Assembly (NCBI RefSeq): GCF_900156495.1
Contig: NZ_FTNT01000002.1
Location: forward strand, 526,359 to 590,358
Source: Williamsia sterculiae
Lineage (GTDB): Bacteria > Actinomycetota > Actinomycetes > Mycobacteriales > Mycobacteriaceae
Direction: 5' to 3'
Length of the DNA: 64,000 nt
Every line of letters begins with the position of its first letter. The stretch's first letter is position 1. Below the pieces are notes generated by a model. It worked only from the letters and a program-made list of their open reading frames with translations, had not been told where the DNA came from and did no database searches. A program made the translations under genes and the position numbers. This document shows positions 17,933-26,256 of the stretch, in pieces.

Positions 17933-19105
17933 ATGGCCGACATCGTCCTGGACAAGGTGAGCAAGACCTACGCCGATGGTTCGCCCGCGGTCAGTGAGGT
18001 CAGCATCGACATCGCCGACGGCGAGTTCATCATCCTGGTGGGGCCCTCCGGTTGCGGAAAGTCCACCACTCTCAACATGATCGCCGGTCTCGAGGACATC
18101 AGCTCGGGTGAGCTCCGCATCGACGGCGACCGGGTCAACGAGAGGGCGCCCAAGGACCGCGACATCGCGATGGTGTTCCAGAGTTATGCGTTGTACCCGC
18201 ACATGACCGTGCGCGAGAACATCGCGTTCCCGCTGACGCTGGCCAAACTGTCGAAGAAGGACATCGCCGCCAAGGTCGACGAGGCCGCGAAGATCCTGGA
18301 TCTCGGCCAGTACCTGGACCGCAAACCGTCCAACCTCTCCGGTGGTCAACGCCAGCGCGTGGCCATGGGCCGGGCGATCGTGCGCTCGCCCAAGGCCTTC
18401 CTGATGGACGAGCCCCTGTCGAACCTCGATGCCAAGCTCCGCGTGCAGATGCGCACCGAGATCTCCCGGTTGCAGCAACGACTGGGCACCACCACGGTCT
18501 ACGTCACCCACGACCAGACCGAGGCGATGACCCTGGGGGACCGGGTGGTGGTGTTGCGCGGCGGCCACGTGCAGCAGATCGGTTCCCCAGCGGAGCTGTA
18601 CAACGACCCGGAGAACCTCTTCGTCGCCGGGTTCATCGGATCCCCGGCGATGAACTTCCTTCCCGGGCGGCTCACCGCCGACGGTGTGGACACCGCGATC
18701 GGCACCATCCGGGTGCCGGATCACCAGCGGGTGGTCGACAACGCGAATCGGTTGCGCGGTAACGGCGAGGTCCTCATCGGGCTGCGTCCCGAACACCTCG
18801 AGGACGCCGCGCTGATCGACTCCGTGGCCCGCGGCCGCGGCCAGTCCTTCGATGTGAAGGTGGAGGTGTTGGAGTCGATGGGATCGGACAACTACGCCTA
18901 TTTCACCGTCGAGGACGCCCGCGCCTCCAGCTCGGCGCTGGCCGAGCTGTCGGCGGACGCCGGCGCGGAGCTGGGTACCGGCCAGATGATCGCCCGGTTG
19001 TCGCCGGAGTCGACGATCAGCAAGGGCAACACCGCGACGCTCTTCTTCGACCCGGCCAAGGTGGCGATCTTCGACCAGGAATCCGGGCACAACCTGCGGC
19101 GGTGA
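17933..19105 (+). CDS. sugC: Trehalose ABC importer ATPase SugC
   Basis: ATP-binding subunit energising trehalose uptake. The 390 residues include Walker [10 protein letters not shown] (37-45), Q-loop [11 protein letters not shown], signature LSGGQRQR, Walker [12 protein letters not shown] and the H-loop [10 protein letters not shown]. The C-terminal third is a MalK-type OB/TOBE regulatory domain (GLRPEHLED ... PAKVAIFD). ATG 17933 follows sugB by 2 bp. All catalytic motifs are intact. A possible convergent terminator hairpin begins at its stop codon. Confidence 0.94.
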   Translation: MADIVLDKVSKTYADGSPAVSEVSIDIADGEFIILVGPSGCGKSTTLNMIAGLEDISSGELRIDGDRVNERAPKDRDIAMVFQSYALYPHMTVRENIAFPLTLAKLSKKDIAAKVDEAAKILDLGQYLDRKPSNLSGGQRQRVAMGRAIVRSPKAFLMDEPLSNLDAKLRVQMRTEISRLQQRLGTTTVYVTHDQTEAMTLGDRVVVLRGGHVQQIGSPAELYNDPENLFVAGFIGSPAMNFLPGRLTADGVDTAIGTIRVPDHQRVVDNANRLRGNGEVLIGLRPEHLEDAALIDSVARGRGQSFDVKVEVLESMGSDNYAYFTVEDARASSSALAELSADAGAELGTGQMIARLSPESTISKGNTATLFFDPAKVAIFDQESGHNLRR

Positions 19106-19142
19106 CCCGCGGCAAGCCATCCAGGTCGGCGTCCGCGGGTCA
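19103..19142. terminator. Bidirectional terminator candidate between sugC and the ParB-like gene
   Basis: Perfect 10-bp inverted repeat: TGACCCGCGG (19103-19112) and CCGCGGGTCA (19133-19142), with a 20-nt loop. It sits exactly between two convergent stop codons. There is no T-run, as is common in actinobacteria. Confidence 0.45.
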
Positions 19143-19145
19143 GCA

Positions 19146-20006
19146 TCAACCCCGGCGCCGCCTGCGCGGCAGGGTGCGTAGCTCCTCGATCACCTCGTCG
19201 TCCCAGACGTGCTTGCGCACCAAGCGATATCGCTCGCAGGCCAGGCGCATGTACAACTCTGCGTCGCTGGTGACCTCGGGCAGGATCTCCGCGCGCCTGG
19301 CCATTCGGACCACCGGGAGGAACTCCTCGCCGAACCACCGCCGCGCCGCCTCGGTGCGGCCGACGAACTCGCCGATCTCCTGCGACAACCGGAAACCCCA
19401 CGCCTCGATGTTCTCGGCGAGCTCGGCGTAGTCCTCGGCGTCCTCCAGTGCGATCGCCTCGGCCTGCCGCCCTGCCAGCGGGACCCGCGACAGGAACAGC
19501 CTGCGCATGTCCTTGAGCACCAGATCCGAACGGCCGCTGATGCCGTCGGCGGACACTCGGGTCAGGATCTCCGTGACGTAGGCGTCGATGACCGCGTCGC
19601 TGCGGGCGATGGCGATCGACACCCGGTGGTGACCGTCGATGACGAAGTACATCGAGCCCACCTTGTACAGCTGGATGGGTGGCACCGACTCACCGCGTCG
19701 CTGTGCGGCCGCCAAACGCTGCCAGCGCGCGCGGACCCGGGCCGACGTGGGACGGAAGTAGCGGTCGAAGTCACCCGTCCTGTCCACGCTGCCGACGATG
19801 GCGTCGACCGGGACCGATTGCAGCCCCAGCGATCTCTCGCTCACCCGGCCGACCGCACGGACCACGTCGTCGAACGGCAGCACCGTGGTGACGTCGCGCG
19901 GTTGCCGGGTGAACCAGGCCGCCAATCGTGCGAGCTCGGCGCGCCTGCGTAGCCTGCTGAAGTCGTTCTCGGCATCGGCGTCGGGAAATCCGGTGTCACG
20001 CGCCAT
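19146..20006 (-). CDS. ParB-like nuclease-fold domain protein
   Basis: Unknown role. The 286-residue protein carries a ParB/sulfiredoxin-type core around residues 90-130: ESVPPIQLYKVGSMYFVIDGHHRVSIA, where GHHR is the family motif. The N-terminus is helical and charged (RLRRRAELARLAAWF) and the C-terminus is rich in Arg. It has no partner ParA nearby, so a chromosome-segregation role is unlikely. It starts inside the end of the metallophosphoesterase gene (11-bp overlap), indicating one transcript. Similar stand-alone proteins are common in actinobacteria, but their function has not been established to my knowledge. Confidence 0.7.
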   Translation of the reverse strand: MARDTGFPDADAENDFSRLRRRAELARLAAWFTRQPRDVTTVLPFDDVVRAVGRVSERSLGLQSVPVDAIVGSVDRTGDFDRYFRPTSARVRARWQRLAAAQRRGESVPPIQLYKVGSMYFVIDGHHRVSIAIARSDAVIDAYVTEILTRVSADGISGRSDLVLKDMRRLFLSRVPLAGRQAEAIALEDAEDYAELAENIEAWGFRLSQEIGEFVGRTEAARRWFGEEFLPVVRMARRAEILPEVTSDAELYMRLACERYRLVRKHVWDDEVIEELRTLPRRRRRG

Positions 20007-20724
20007 GTCGCCGCCGTTCGATGGTGATGTCCCGGCCGCCGGGTTCGATGTCGAACAGGCAGTAGCCCACCGTGTTCACGCGGTGCGTCACCGTTCGGCC
20101 GCTGCCATCGCGGCCGGGCAACGGGATGTCCGCCTCCGTCGGGCGGCTACCGTAGGGGTGGATGTGGCCGTGCAGCAACAACTGTGGGCGCAGGGCCCGG
20201 ATCAACGGTAGAAAACAGACGAATCCGCGATGCGGGCCGTCGTCGCCGTCACCGTGCCCCCGCGGCGGCGAGTGGGTGAGCAGTACGTCCACCGGGCCTG
20301 GTGACCACCGGATGCGGTCGACGCGTTGCCGCCACCGCAGGCCCCGGCTGCGCCGACGCTGAGCACCCTCCCGGTATTGGTTGGGACCGGTGTTGTAGCG
20401 GATACACCCGCCGAGCCCGGCGATCCGCAGACCCCCGACGGTCACGATGCGACCGTCGGCGTTCACCGCGCCCGCGGGCCCCGGATCGACGCTGGGCAGA
20501 CCGGCTCGCGTCCACCCGGTGCGCCCGCGCCGGTACCCCGACAGGTCGGGGTCGTGGTTGCCGGGGACGAACACCAGCGGCACGTCGCACTTGATCATCA
20601 GAAGCTCAAGGTAGTCGAACGGCAGGTCGCCGGCGGCGAGAACGAGATCGGGGGCCATGGCCTGGGCAGATCCCAGCATGAGACTGTCGACGACCTCGTC
20701 GGACACCGACAACACCCGCACCAT
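19996..20724 (-). CDS. Calcineurin-like metallophosphoesterase
   Basis: Predicted cytosolic phosphoesterase of 242 residues from ATG 20724, with AAGGTGG about 8 nt upstream. Metal-binding motifs visible are AAGDLPFD (Gly-Asp), VPGNHDPDL (GNHD), LLTHSPPRGHGDG and LLLHGHIHPYG (GHxH). The usual first DxH motif near the N-terminus reads VRVLSVSDEV, with the Asp but no following His, so one metal ligand may differ. The frame stays open upstream but without homologous sequence. Its end overlaps the ParB-like gene. Confidence 0.82.
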   Translation of the reverse strand: MVRVLSVSDEVVDSLMLGSAQAMAPDLVLAAGDLPFDYLELLMIKCDVPLVFVPGNHDPDLSGYRRGRTGWTRAGLPSVDPGPAGAVNADGRIVTVGGLRIAGLGGCIRYNTGPNQYREGAQRRRSRGLRWRQRVDRIRWSPGPVDVLLTHSPPRGHGDGDDGPHRGFVCFLPLIRALRPQLLLHGHIHPYGSRPTEADIPLPGRDGSGRTVTHRVNTVGYCLFDIEPGGRDITIERRRHGA

Positions 20725-20796
20725 GAGGTACCACCTTAGGGTCGCCGCACGGTGGTGGGCGTGGGCCACCCGGCGACGTGCGGGTTTACTGGGGTC

Positions 20797-21375
20797 ATGT
20801 CGGACGAGGTGACCGTGTTGGTCGAGCGGACGTTGCGAGCGGCCATCGGCGGTGAACCGCAGCGTGCGTCGGTGACCTTCGTCGGGGTCGAACCGATCGA
20901 TGTACTCCGCTTTGTCCACGGTGACGAGTTGGTGTTCGCGACGGTGGGGTGTGCCCGCCACCCGATGGGGGATCCCGCCGACCTGCTCGCCGACCCCGAC
21001 CGGGGCCCGCGGGCGGAGCTCGTGGTGCGGATGCGCGCCAGCGGCCCGTTGCGCGGGCTGCACCGCACACTGGCCACCGTCGCGGCCGCCCCCGCCGTGG
21101 AGGGGTTGGTGCTCACCCCGGACGCGCTCCTCGACATCGGTGAAACCGCCTGGGAGGGATCGTCGTTCAGCGCCTTCCTACTCGCCGAGGACACCGTCGG
21201 TCCGTGTGTGTTGGCCGAGCCGCGCGAGGCCGTGCAATTCCTGCGGGCCGTACCCATCACCGCCAACGAGGCGGCGTGGGTCCGGCTGAAGGGGGCCGAG
21301 GCGTTGCGGCAGGCGTGGGACGAGGCGGGCATCGATGACACGGATCCGAACCGGGCGTCCGCGAATCCTCGATGA
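20797..21375 (+). CDS. Suppressor-of-fused (SUFU) domain protein
   Basis: Cytosolic protein of 192 residues that I assign to the SUFU family from its overall pattern: VTFVGVEPIDVLRF near residue 27, FATVGCARHPM, RAELVVRM and the C-terminal FLRAVPITANEAAWVRLKGAEALRQAW, which resembles the conserved end of bacterial SUFU domains. No enzyme motif or membrane segment is seen. In bacteria such proteins often occur near toxin-immunity loci, but no toxin gene is nearby here. It is divergent from the metallophosphoesterase and convergent with corA. ATG 20797 is the natural start; TTTACT upstream could be a leaderless -10. Confidence 0.6.
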   Translation: MSDEVTVLVERTLRAAIGGEPQRASVTFVGVEPIDVLRFVHGDELVFATVGCARHPMGDPADLLADPDRGPRAELVVRMRASGPLRGLHRTLATVAAAPAVEGLVLTPDALLDIGETAWEGSSFSAFLLAEDTVGPCVLAEPREAVQFLRAVPITANEAAWVRLKGAEALRQAWDEAGIDDTDPNRASANPR

Positions 21376-21416
21376 TCGGTGAGGAGAACTGACGGCCCGA
21401 TCCGCGGCGAGCAGCC

Positions 21417-22496
21417 TCAGAGCCAGTGGTTCTTGCGGAAGGTCTTCCAGAGGAACACGCACACCACCACCAACGCGCACATCAGCACCGGATAGTAGTA
21501 GTGGATCTTCAGCTCGGGCATGAAGTCGAAGTTCATCCCGTAGATCCCCGCGACCATCGTGGGGACGGAGGCGATGGCCACCCAGGCGCTGATCTTGCGC
21601 ATGTCGGTGCTCTGCTGGATGTTCACTTTGGCCTGACCGGCGTCCAGCAGTGAGCTGAGCACCTCGTCGTATCCGGTGATGCGTTCGGTGACCGCCGTGT
21701 GGTGGTCCTGGACGTCGCGGAAGTACCGGCGCACCTCCTTGGGCATCAGATCGTTGTCGGGGGAGGTGAGCCGTTGCAGCGGGACGGCCAACGGGCCGAT
21801 GGCGCGCCGGAGTTCCATGATCTCGCGCTTGAGCAGGTAGATCGGTTCGATCTCCACCCACCCGCGCTTGGGCGCGAAGATGTTGTCCTCCGCGGAGTCG
21901 ACGTCGGTCTCGAAGTCCTCCGCCACCTCGACGTAGGTGTCCACCACATGGTCGGCGATGCGGTGCATGACCGCGGTGGGCCCCAGCTCCAGCAGCTGAG
22001 GACGGCGCTCCAGCGACGCCCGCACCCCGGTCAGCTGGGTGTGGTCGCCGTGGCGCACGGTGATGACGAAGTCCGGCCCACAGAAGACCATGATCTCACC
22101 CGTCTCGACCACTTCACTGGCAGCCTCGATGGACTCGTGCGGTACATAGCTGACCGTCTTGAGAACCAGGAACAGGGTGTCGTCGTAGCGTTCCAGCTTG
22201 GGCCGCTGATGGGCCTGCACCGCGTCCTCGACCATCAGCTCGTGGAGGCCGAAGGTCTGCGCGACACCTTCCATCTGTCCCGCGTCGGGTGAGTGCAACC
22301 CCAACCAGACGTAGCCGCGGCCCTTCTCGCGGACGATGGCCAGCGCGTGCTGGTAGGAGTGGTTGCCCGGTTGTCGGTGACCGTCTATGTACACCCCGCA
22401 GTCGACCACCGCGCGGGAGGCGGGGATGGGGATGTGTGGCGCATGAACCCGCGAACGGCGACCACCCGACGGCCGCAGGGAGGGTAGTGACGGCAT
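21417..22496 (-). CDS. corA: CorA-type magnesium/cobalt channel
   Basis: Divalent-cation channel of the CorA/MIT family. The 359 residues have a large N-terminal cytoplasmic domain rich in helices, then two C-terminal transmembrane helices with the selectivity motif GMN at 320-322 (YGMNFDFMPEL) between them and a positively charged end (FRKNHWL). ATG 22496 is preceded by GAGGAG at a good distance; the longer open frame upstream is not family-like. Position downstream of the sug cluster matches Rv1239c. Confidence 0.92.
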   Translation of the reverse strand: MPSLPSLRPSGGRRSRVHAPHIPIPASRAVVDCGVYIDGHRQPGNHSYQHALAIVREKGRGYVWLGLHSPDAGQMEGVAQTFGLHELMVEDAVQAHQRPKLERYDDTLFLVLKTVSYVPHESIEAASEVVETGEIMVFCGPDFVITVRHGDHTQLTGVRASLERRPQLLELGPTAVMHRIADHVVDTYVEVAEDFETDVDSAEDNIFAPKRGWVEIEPIYLLKREIMELRRAIGPLAVPLQRLTSPDNDLMPKEVRRYFRDVQDHHTAVTERITGYDEVLSSLLDAGQAKVNIQQSTDMRKISAWVAIASVPTMVAGIYGMNFDFMPELKIHYYYPVLMCALVVVCVFLWKTFRKNHWL

Positions 22497-22593
22497 CGGC
22501 AACTCCTCGTGACATGCCGATGTGCGGTGCATCGGCGACGCCGTGATGGTACCGAGTTGGATGCACGGGCACCGCCTGAGAGACTCGACTCCC

Positions 22594-23214
22594 GTGAGCT
22601 TCGACATGACCGTCTACACGACCGTTGTGATCACACTTCTCGTCATCATGGACCCGCCCGGACAGGTGCCGATCTTCCTGAGCCTGGTCGGCCACCGCAC
22701 CCCGCAGGTCCGCAACCGCGCGGCTTTCCAGGCACCCGCGGTCAGCCTGCTGGTGATCAGCACCTTCGCCCTCGGCGGCAAGTTCATCCTGAACTACCTG
22801 CACATCGGGATCCCGGCGCTGCAGGGCGCGGGGGGTCTGCTGTTGCTGCTGGTGGCGCTGCAGTTGCTCACCGGCAGCGGTGGTGCCTCCAACCCGCAGG
22901 CCTCCGACGACGTCAACGTCGCACTGGTGCCACTGGGCACCCCTCTGCTGGCCGGACCGGGAGCGATCGCGGCGGTCATCGTGGCGGTGTCGCAGGCCGA
23001 CGGGTCGGCGTCGGGGTACCTGGCCATCGCCACGGCGATCGTCACCGTGCACATCGTCCTGGTGGTGGTGTTGCGCTTCTCCACCGTTCTCATCAGGGTG
23101 CTGGGGGTCGGGGGCATCACCCTGGTCGCCAAGGTCGCCGGTCTGCTGCTCGCGGCGATCGCGGTCCAGCTGATCGCCAACTCCGTCACGGGATTCGTCC
23201 ATGCCGCCCACTGA
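22594..23214 (+). CDS. MarC family (UPF0056) membrane protein
   Basis: Six-helix inner-membrane protein of 206 residues with the family pattern: VITLLVIMDPPGQVPIFLSLVGH (first helix, with the conserved MDP-GQVPIFL element), later VALVPLGTPLLAGPGAIAAVIVA (conserved P-L-GPGAI) and a final helix LLAAIAVQLIANSV. The name MarC is historical; a role in multidrug resistance has not held up and the substrate is unknown. GTG 22594 or ATG 22606 can start it. The next gene begins 14 bp before the stop, so the two are coupled. Confidence 0.85.
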   Translation: MSFDMTVYTTVVITLLVIMDPPGQVPIFLSLVGHRTPQVRNRAAFQAPAVSLLVISTFALGGKFILNYLHIGIPALQGAGGLLLLLVALQLLTGSGGASNPQASDDVNVALVPLGTPLLAGPGAIAAVIVAVSQADGSASGYLAIATAIVTVHIVLVVVLRFSTVLIRVLGVGGITLVAKVAGLLLAAIAVQLIANSVTGFVHAAH

Positions 23215-23824
23215 CCGCAACCGCGGATGGGTGATCCCCCTGGTGGTGTGCGCCCTCCTGATCTGCGCGGGCTGCTCCACCCGGCCCTCGTCCACCGACG
23301 GCCTGGTTCTCGGGTCGGCGCCCGCAACGGGGTTGCGTATCACCGCGCAGATCTACGCGGGCGTGCTGAGGCATGCCGGTGCGCGCGTCGCCGACGACCT
23401 CCGGACCCGCGACGAGGCGGGTCTGCTCGACGAGGTCGCGACCGGGCGCCTGGACCTGTTCCCGACGTTCACCGGGGACGCGTTGACGAGCCTCACCCCG
23501 CCGTCGTCGGTCGCCTCGGCGACCGCATCACCCACGCCGTCCGGCGCAGACGACGGGGTGGACGCTCGCTACGTCGCGCTCAACGAGTCGCTGCCGCAAG
23601 GTGTCACGGCGGGCGACGCGACCCCGGTCCGCGACGATGCCGGTGACAGCCTGGTACCCGTCTACCGCTCCGCGGTGCTGAGCCGTGAACAGGTGCGCGC
23701 CGTCAACCAGGTCGCCGGAGAACTGACCACCGCCGATCTGGAGGCGATGGTCACCTCGGTGGACTCCGGTCGTACCGACACCACACAGGCCGCGTCCACC
23801 TGGTTGGGTGAACACGGCCTGTGA
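23201..23824 (+). CDS. Small OpuAC-like substrate-binding lipoprotein, orphan
   Basis: Predicted lipoprotein of 207 residues. The signal peptide ends LICAGC with Cys near residue 25. The rest resembles a single lobe of glycine-betaine-type (OpuAC) binding proteins: LVLGSAPATGLRITAQIYAGVLRHAGARV, and GRLDLFPTFTGDAL, which matches the family's LYPEYTGT-like element. Family members are usually near 300 residues, so this is short. A Ser/Thr/Pro-rich stretch interrupts the middle. No permease or ATPase is adjacent. It overlaps marC by 14 bp. It may be a degenerate or repurposed binding protein. Confidence 0.65.
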   Translation: MPPTDRNRGWVIPLVVCALLICAGCSTRPSSTDGLVLGSAPATGLRITAQIYAGVLRHAGARVADDLRTRDEAGLLDEVATGRLDLFPTFTGDALTSLTPPSSVASATASPTPSGADDGVDARYVALNESLPQGVTAGDATPVRDDAGDSLVPVYRSAVLSREQVRAVNQVAGELTTADLEAMVTSVDSGRTDTTQAASTWLGEHGL

Positions 23825-23840
23825 TCGTCGCGTGGACCGT

Positions 23841-24668
23841 TCAGCTCCTGGGTATGACCCGCTTCGCGACCTTCGCCGAGAACGCCTGGTAGTAGGAGCC
23901 GACCAGCCGGATCAGCGCGTCGAGGACCTTGGCGTCGGCGCCGACCAGTACCCGGGCGTGCTCGCGCTCCACCGCCTTGAGGATGATGCTCGCGGCCTTC
24001 GGTGACGAGGTGGTGGCCAGGTATCTGTCGAACAGGTCCGCCATGGCCTTGGCGTCACCCCCCTCGGCGACGGTCATGTTGCGCCCGATGGCGGTCTTGA
24101 TGCCCCCGGGGTGCACGCAGGTGACCTTGACCGGATGGCCGGCCACCTGCATCTCCATGTTCAGCGACTCGGTGAAGCCGCGAACCGCGAACTTGGCCGC
24201 GTTGTACGCGCTCTGACCGGGCTGCGACATGATGCCGAACAGCGACGACGTGTTGACCACATGGCCGTCGCCGGAGGCGATGAGGTGCGGCAGGAAAGCC
24301 TTGGTGCCGTTGACTACACCCCAGTAGTCGACATCCATGATCCGCTCGAAATCCTTGAACTCGGTGCGCTCCACCTCACCGTGATAAGCGATGCCGGCGT
24401 TGTTGAACACCAGGTTGACGGTGCCGTAGTGCTCGATCACCGCATCGGCGTACTCCAGCACCGCCTCACGCTCGGCGACGTTGAGCAGCTGCGAGTGGAC
24501 CTGGGCGCCGGTGGCTTTCACCAGGCGTTCGGTCTCCTCGAGACCGACGGGGTTCATGTCCGAGATGGCCACCCGGGCACCCTTCTGTCCGAGCTGGATC
24601 GCGAGGTCGCGCCCCATCCCCGAGGCGGCACCGGTGACGACCGCGACCTTGCCATGGAAATCCTTCAT
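23841..24668 (-). CDS. Short-chain dehydrogenase/reductase
   Basis: NAD(P)-dependent SDR of 275 residues. The cofactor motif TGAASGMGRDLA lies near residues 12-23, NNAGIAY near 90, the catalytic Ser in NTSSLFG, and YNAAK (Tyr-x3-Lys). The C-terminal 60 residues are extended and hydrophobic, as in mycobacterial SadH-like enzymes (Rv3085 type). It lies 14 bp downstream of the flavin monooxygenase gene on the same strand, so alcohol/ketone interconversion feeding the monooxygenase is a reasonable inference. Both should be controlled by the divergent TetR regulator. Confidence 0.88.
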   Translation of the reverse strand: MKDFHGKVAVVTGAASGMGRDLAIQLGQKGARVAISDMNPVGLEETERLVKATGAQVHSQLLNVAEREAVLEYADAVIEHYGTVNLVFNNAGIAYHGEVERTEFKDFERIMDVDYWGVVNGTKAFLPHLIASGDGHVVNTSSLFGIMSQPGQSAYNAAKFAVRGFTESLNMEMQVAGHPVKVTCVHPGGIKTAIGRNMTVAEGGDAKAMADLFDRYLATTSSPKAASIILKAVEREHARVLVGADAKVLDALIRLVGSYYQAFSAKVAKRVIPRS

Positions 24669-24682
24669 GAGTTCAATCCCTC

Positions 24683-26179
24683 TCAGTTGACGCCTGCGGC
24701 AACGGGTTCAGCGGTCCCCACCTCGGTGTTGACCTGGTAGGCGGGTAGGTCGAAGCGTTTGGTCGCGCGTCGGAAGTTGAAGGTGAAGCCGGGCCACAGC
24801 GTGGTGATGTTGCCGAACTTGTCCTTGTACCAGGAGGCGCATCCACCGTTCTCCCACACGCTGTCGGACAAGGTGTCCTTCAATGCCGCGTTGTAGCGCT
24901 TCTGCTCGTCGGCGCGCACCTCGATACGTGCGATGTTCCGCTCGGTGACGGTACGCAGATAGTCGACGAGATAGTTCAGCTGCGACTCGATCATGTAGAC
25001 CATCGAGGTGTGTCCGAGTCCGGTCGACGGGCCGATCATCAGGAACAGGTTGGGGAAGCCGTTGACCGTGGACCCCTTGTAACCGCTCATCCCGTGGTGA
25101 TCCCACACCTGGGCCAGGGTGCGACCGTCGGCGCCGGTGATGTGCTCGAATCCGGGTGAGTCGGTGACGTGGAAGCCGGTGGCCACCACGATCACGTCGA
25201 CGTCGCGGTGGGTGCCGTCCGTGCTGACGATGCCGGTCGTGTCCACGTGGTCGATTCCGTCGGTCACCACATCGGTGTTCGCCTGGGCCAACGCGGGGTA
25301 GTAGGTGTTCGACAACAGCAGCCGCTTGCAGCCGGCCCGGAAGGTCGGTGTGACCTTGGCGCGCAGCTCGGGATCACGGATGGCGCGGGCGATGTTCGCC
25401 CGTCCGGCGAGTTCCGCGGGCTTGAGCAGGTTCGGGTTGTGGGTGAGGCCGTAGGAGACCAGTTCGTGACCCGCGTAGATCCCCGCCCGGGACAGCTGCT
25501 GGACGAGGGGAACGTTCTTGAAGGCCCAGTGCTCGACACCGGTGTAGGGGCGGTCGGCTCGGGGCAACACCCACGGTGCGGTCCGCTGATAGACGTCGAG
25601 GTGGGCGACCTTCTTGGCCAGTTCGGGGATGATCTGGATCGCCGAGGCGCCGGTGCCGATGACCGCGACCCGCTTACCGGTCAGGTCGTAGTCGTGATCC
25701 CAGCGTGCCGAGTGGAATATCTCACCGGTGAACTCGGTGATCCCCTTGATGTCGGGAAGGTTGGGCTCGCACAGCGGGCCGATCGCGCCGATGAGCTGTT
25801 CGGCGCGGTACTGACCTCTGTCCGTGTCGATGATCCACCGATTCGAGGCCTCGTCCCATCGGGAGTCCTGCACGTCGGTGTTGAAGTGTGTGCGCCGTCG
25901 GATCTCGTACTTCTCCGCGACCCGGTTGATGTAGGCGTGGATCTCGGCCTGTCTGGAGAACGACCGTGTCCACTCCGGGTTGGGGGCGAAGGAGTACGAG
26001 TACAGGTGCGACGGCACGTCGCAGGCCGCGCCCGGATAGGTGTTGTCGCGCCAGGTCCCACCGAAGTCGGAGCCGCGGTCGAGGACGACGAAGTCCTCGA
26101 AACCGTGTTGCTGCAACTTGATGGCAGCTCCCAATCCGGAGAACCCGGCGCCGATGATGGCGATCTTCACATCGTTCAT
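24683..26179 (-). CDS. FAD/NADPH flavin monooxygenase, Baeyer-Villiger type
   Basis: Class B flavoprotein monooxygenase of 498 residues. FAD motif GAGFSGLG (9-16); the Baeyer-Villiger-type fingerprint is represented by FSGEIFHSARWDHDYDLTGKRVA-like sequence (here FTGEIFHSARWDHD) near 150, and the NADPH Rossmann GTGASAIQ follows. ATGFHVTD is the conserved C-terminal element. It probably oxidises ketones to esters, or heteroatoms; EthA and MymA are related mycobacterial enzymes. ATG 26179 lies 7 nt after a -10 element TACGAT, implying a leaderless mRNA. The frame is complete with no anomalies. Confidence 0.88.
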   Translation of the reverse strand: MNDVKIAIIGAGFSGLGAAIKLQQHGFEDFVVLDRGSDFGGTWRDNTYPGAACDVPSHLYSYSFAPNPEWTRSFSRQAEIHAYINRVAEKYEIRRRTHFNTDVQDSRWDEASNRWIIDTDRGQYRAEQLIGAIGPLCEPNLPDIKGITEFTGEIFHSARWDHDYDLTGKRVAVIGTGASAIQIIPELAKKVAHLDVYQRTAPWVLPRADRPYTGVEHWAFKNVPLVQQLSRAGIYAGHELVSYGLTHNPNLLKPAELAGRANIARAIRDPELRAKVTPTFRAGCKRLLLSNTYYPALAQANTDVVTDGIDHVDTTGIVSTDGTHRDVDVIVVATGFHVTDSPGFEHITGADGRTLAQVWDHHGMSGYKGSTVNGFPNLFLMIGPSTGLGHTSMVYMIESQLNYLVDYLRTVTERNIARIEVRADEQKRYNAALKDTLSDSVWENGGCASWYKDKFGNITTLWPGFTFNFRRATKRFDLPAYQVNTEVGTAEPVAAGVN

Positions 26180-26186
26180 GGGGACG

Positions 26187-26250
26187 ATCGTAGAGCCGTA
26201 TTGACGGCTGGTCAATAGGTTGTTGACGGAAAGTCAATAAGCGCTAGTCT
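26187..26250. promoter_or_regulatory. Divergent leaderless promoters with two 19-bp operators
   Basis: Two palindromes with arms TTGAC/GTCAA and 5-bp centres: operator 1 at 26199-26217 (perfect 7+5+7, TATTGAC/GTCAATA) and operator 2 at 26221-26239 (core TTGAC 26223-26227, GTCAA 26233-26237). Their centres are 22 bp apart. Minus-strand promoter: -35 TTGACC (26215 to 26210), 17-bp spacer, -10 TACGAT (26192 to 26187), ATG 7 nt on. Plus-strand promoter: -35 TTGACG (26223-26228), 16-bp spacer, -10 TAGTCT (26245-26250), ATG 26257. Each operator covers one -35. Confidence 0.7.
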
Positions 26251-26256
26251 TATTCC

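Noticed and set aside
19146-20006. Chromosome-partition protein ParB
   Set aside because: No ParA partner, no recognisable parS-binding helix-turn-helix; only the ParB-like nuclease fold motif is present.
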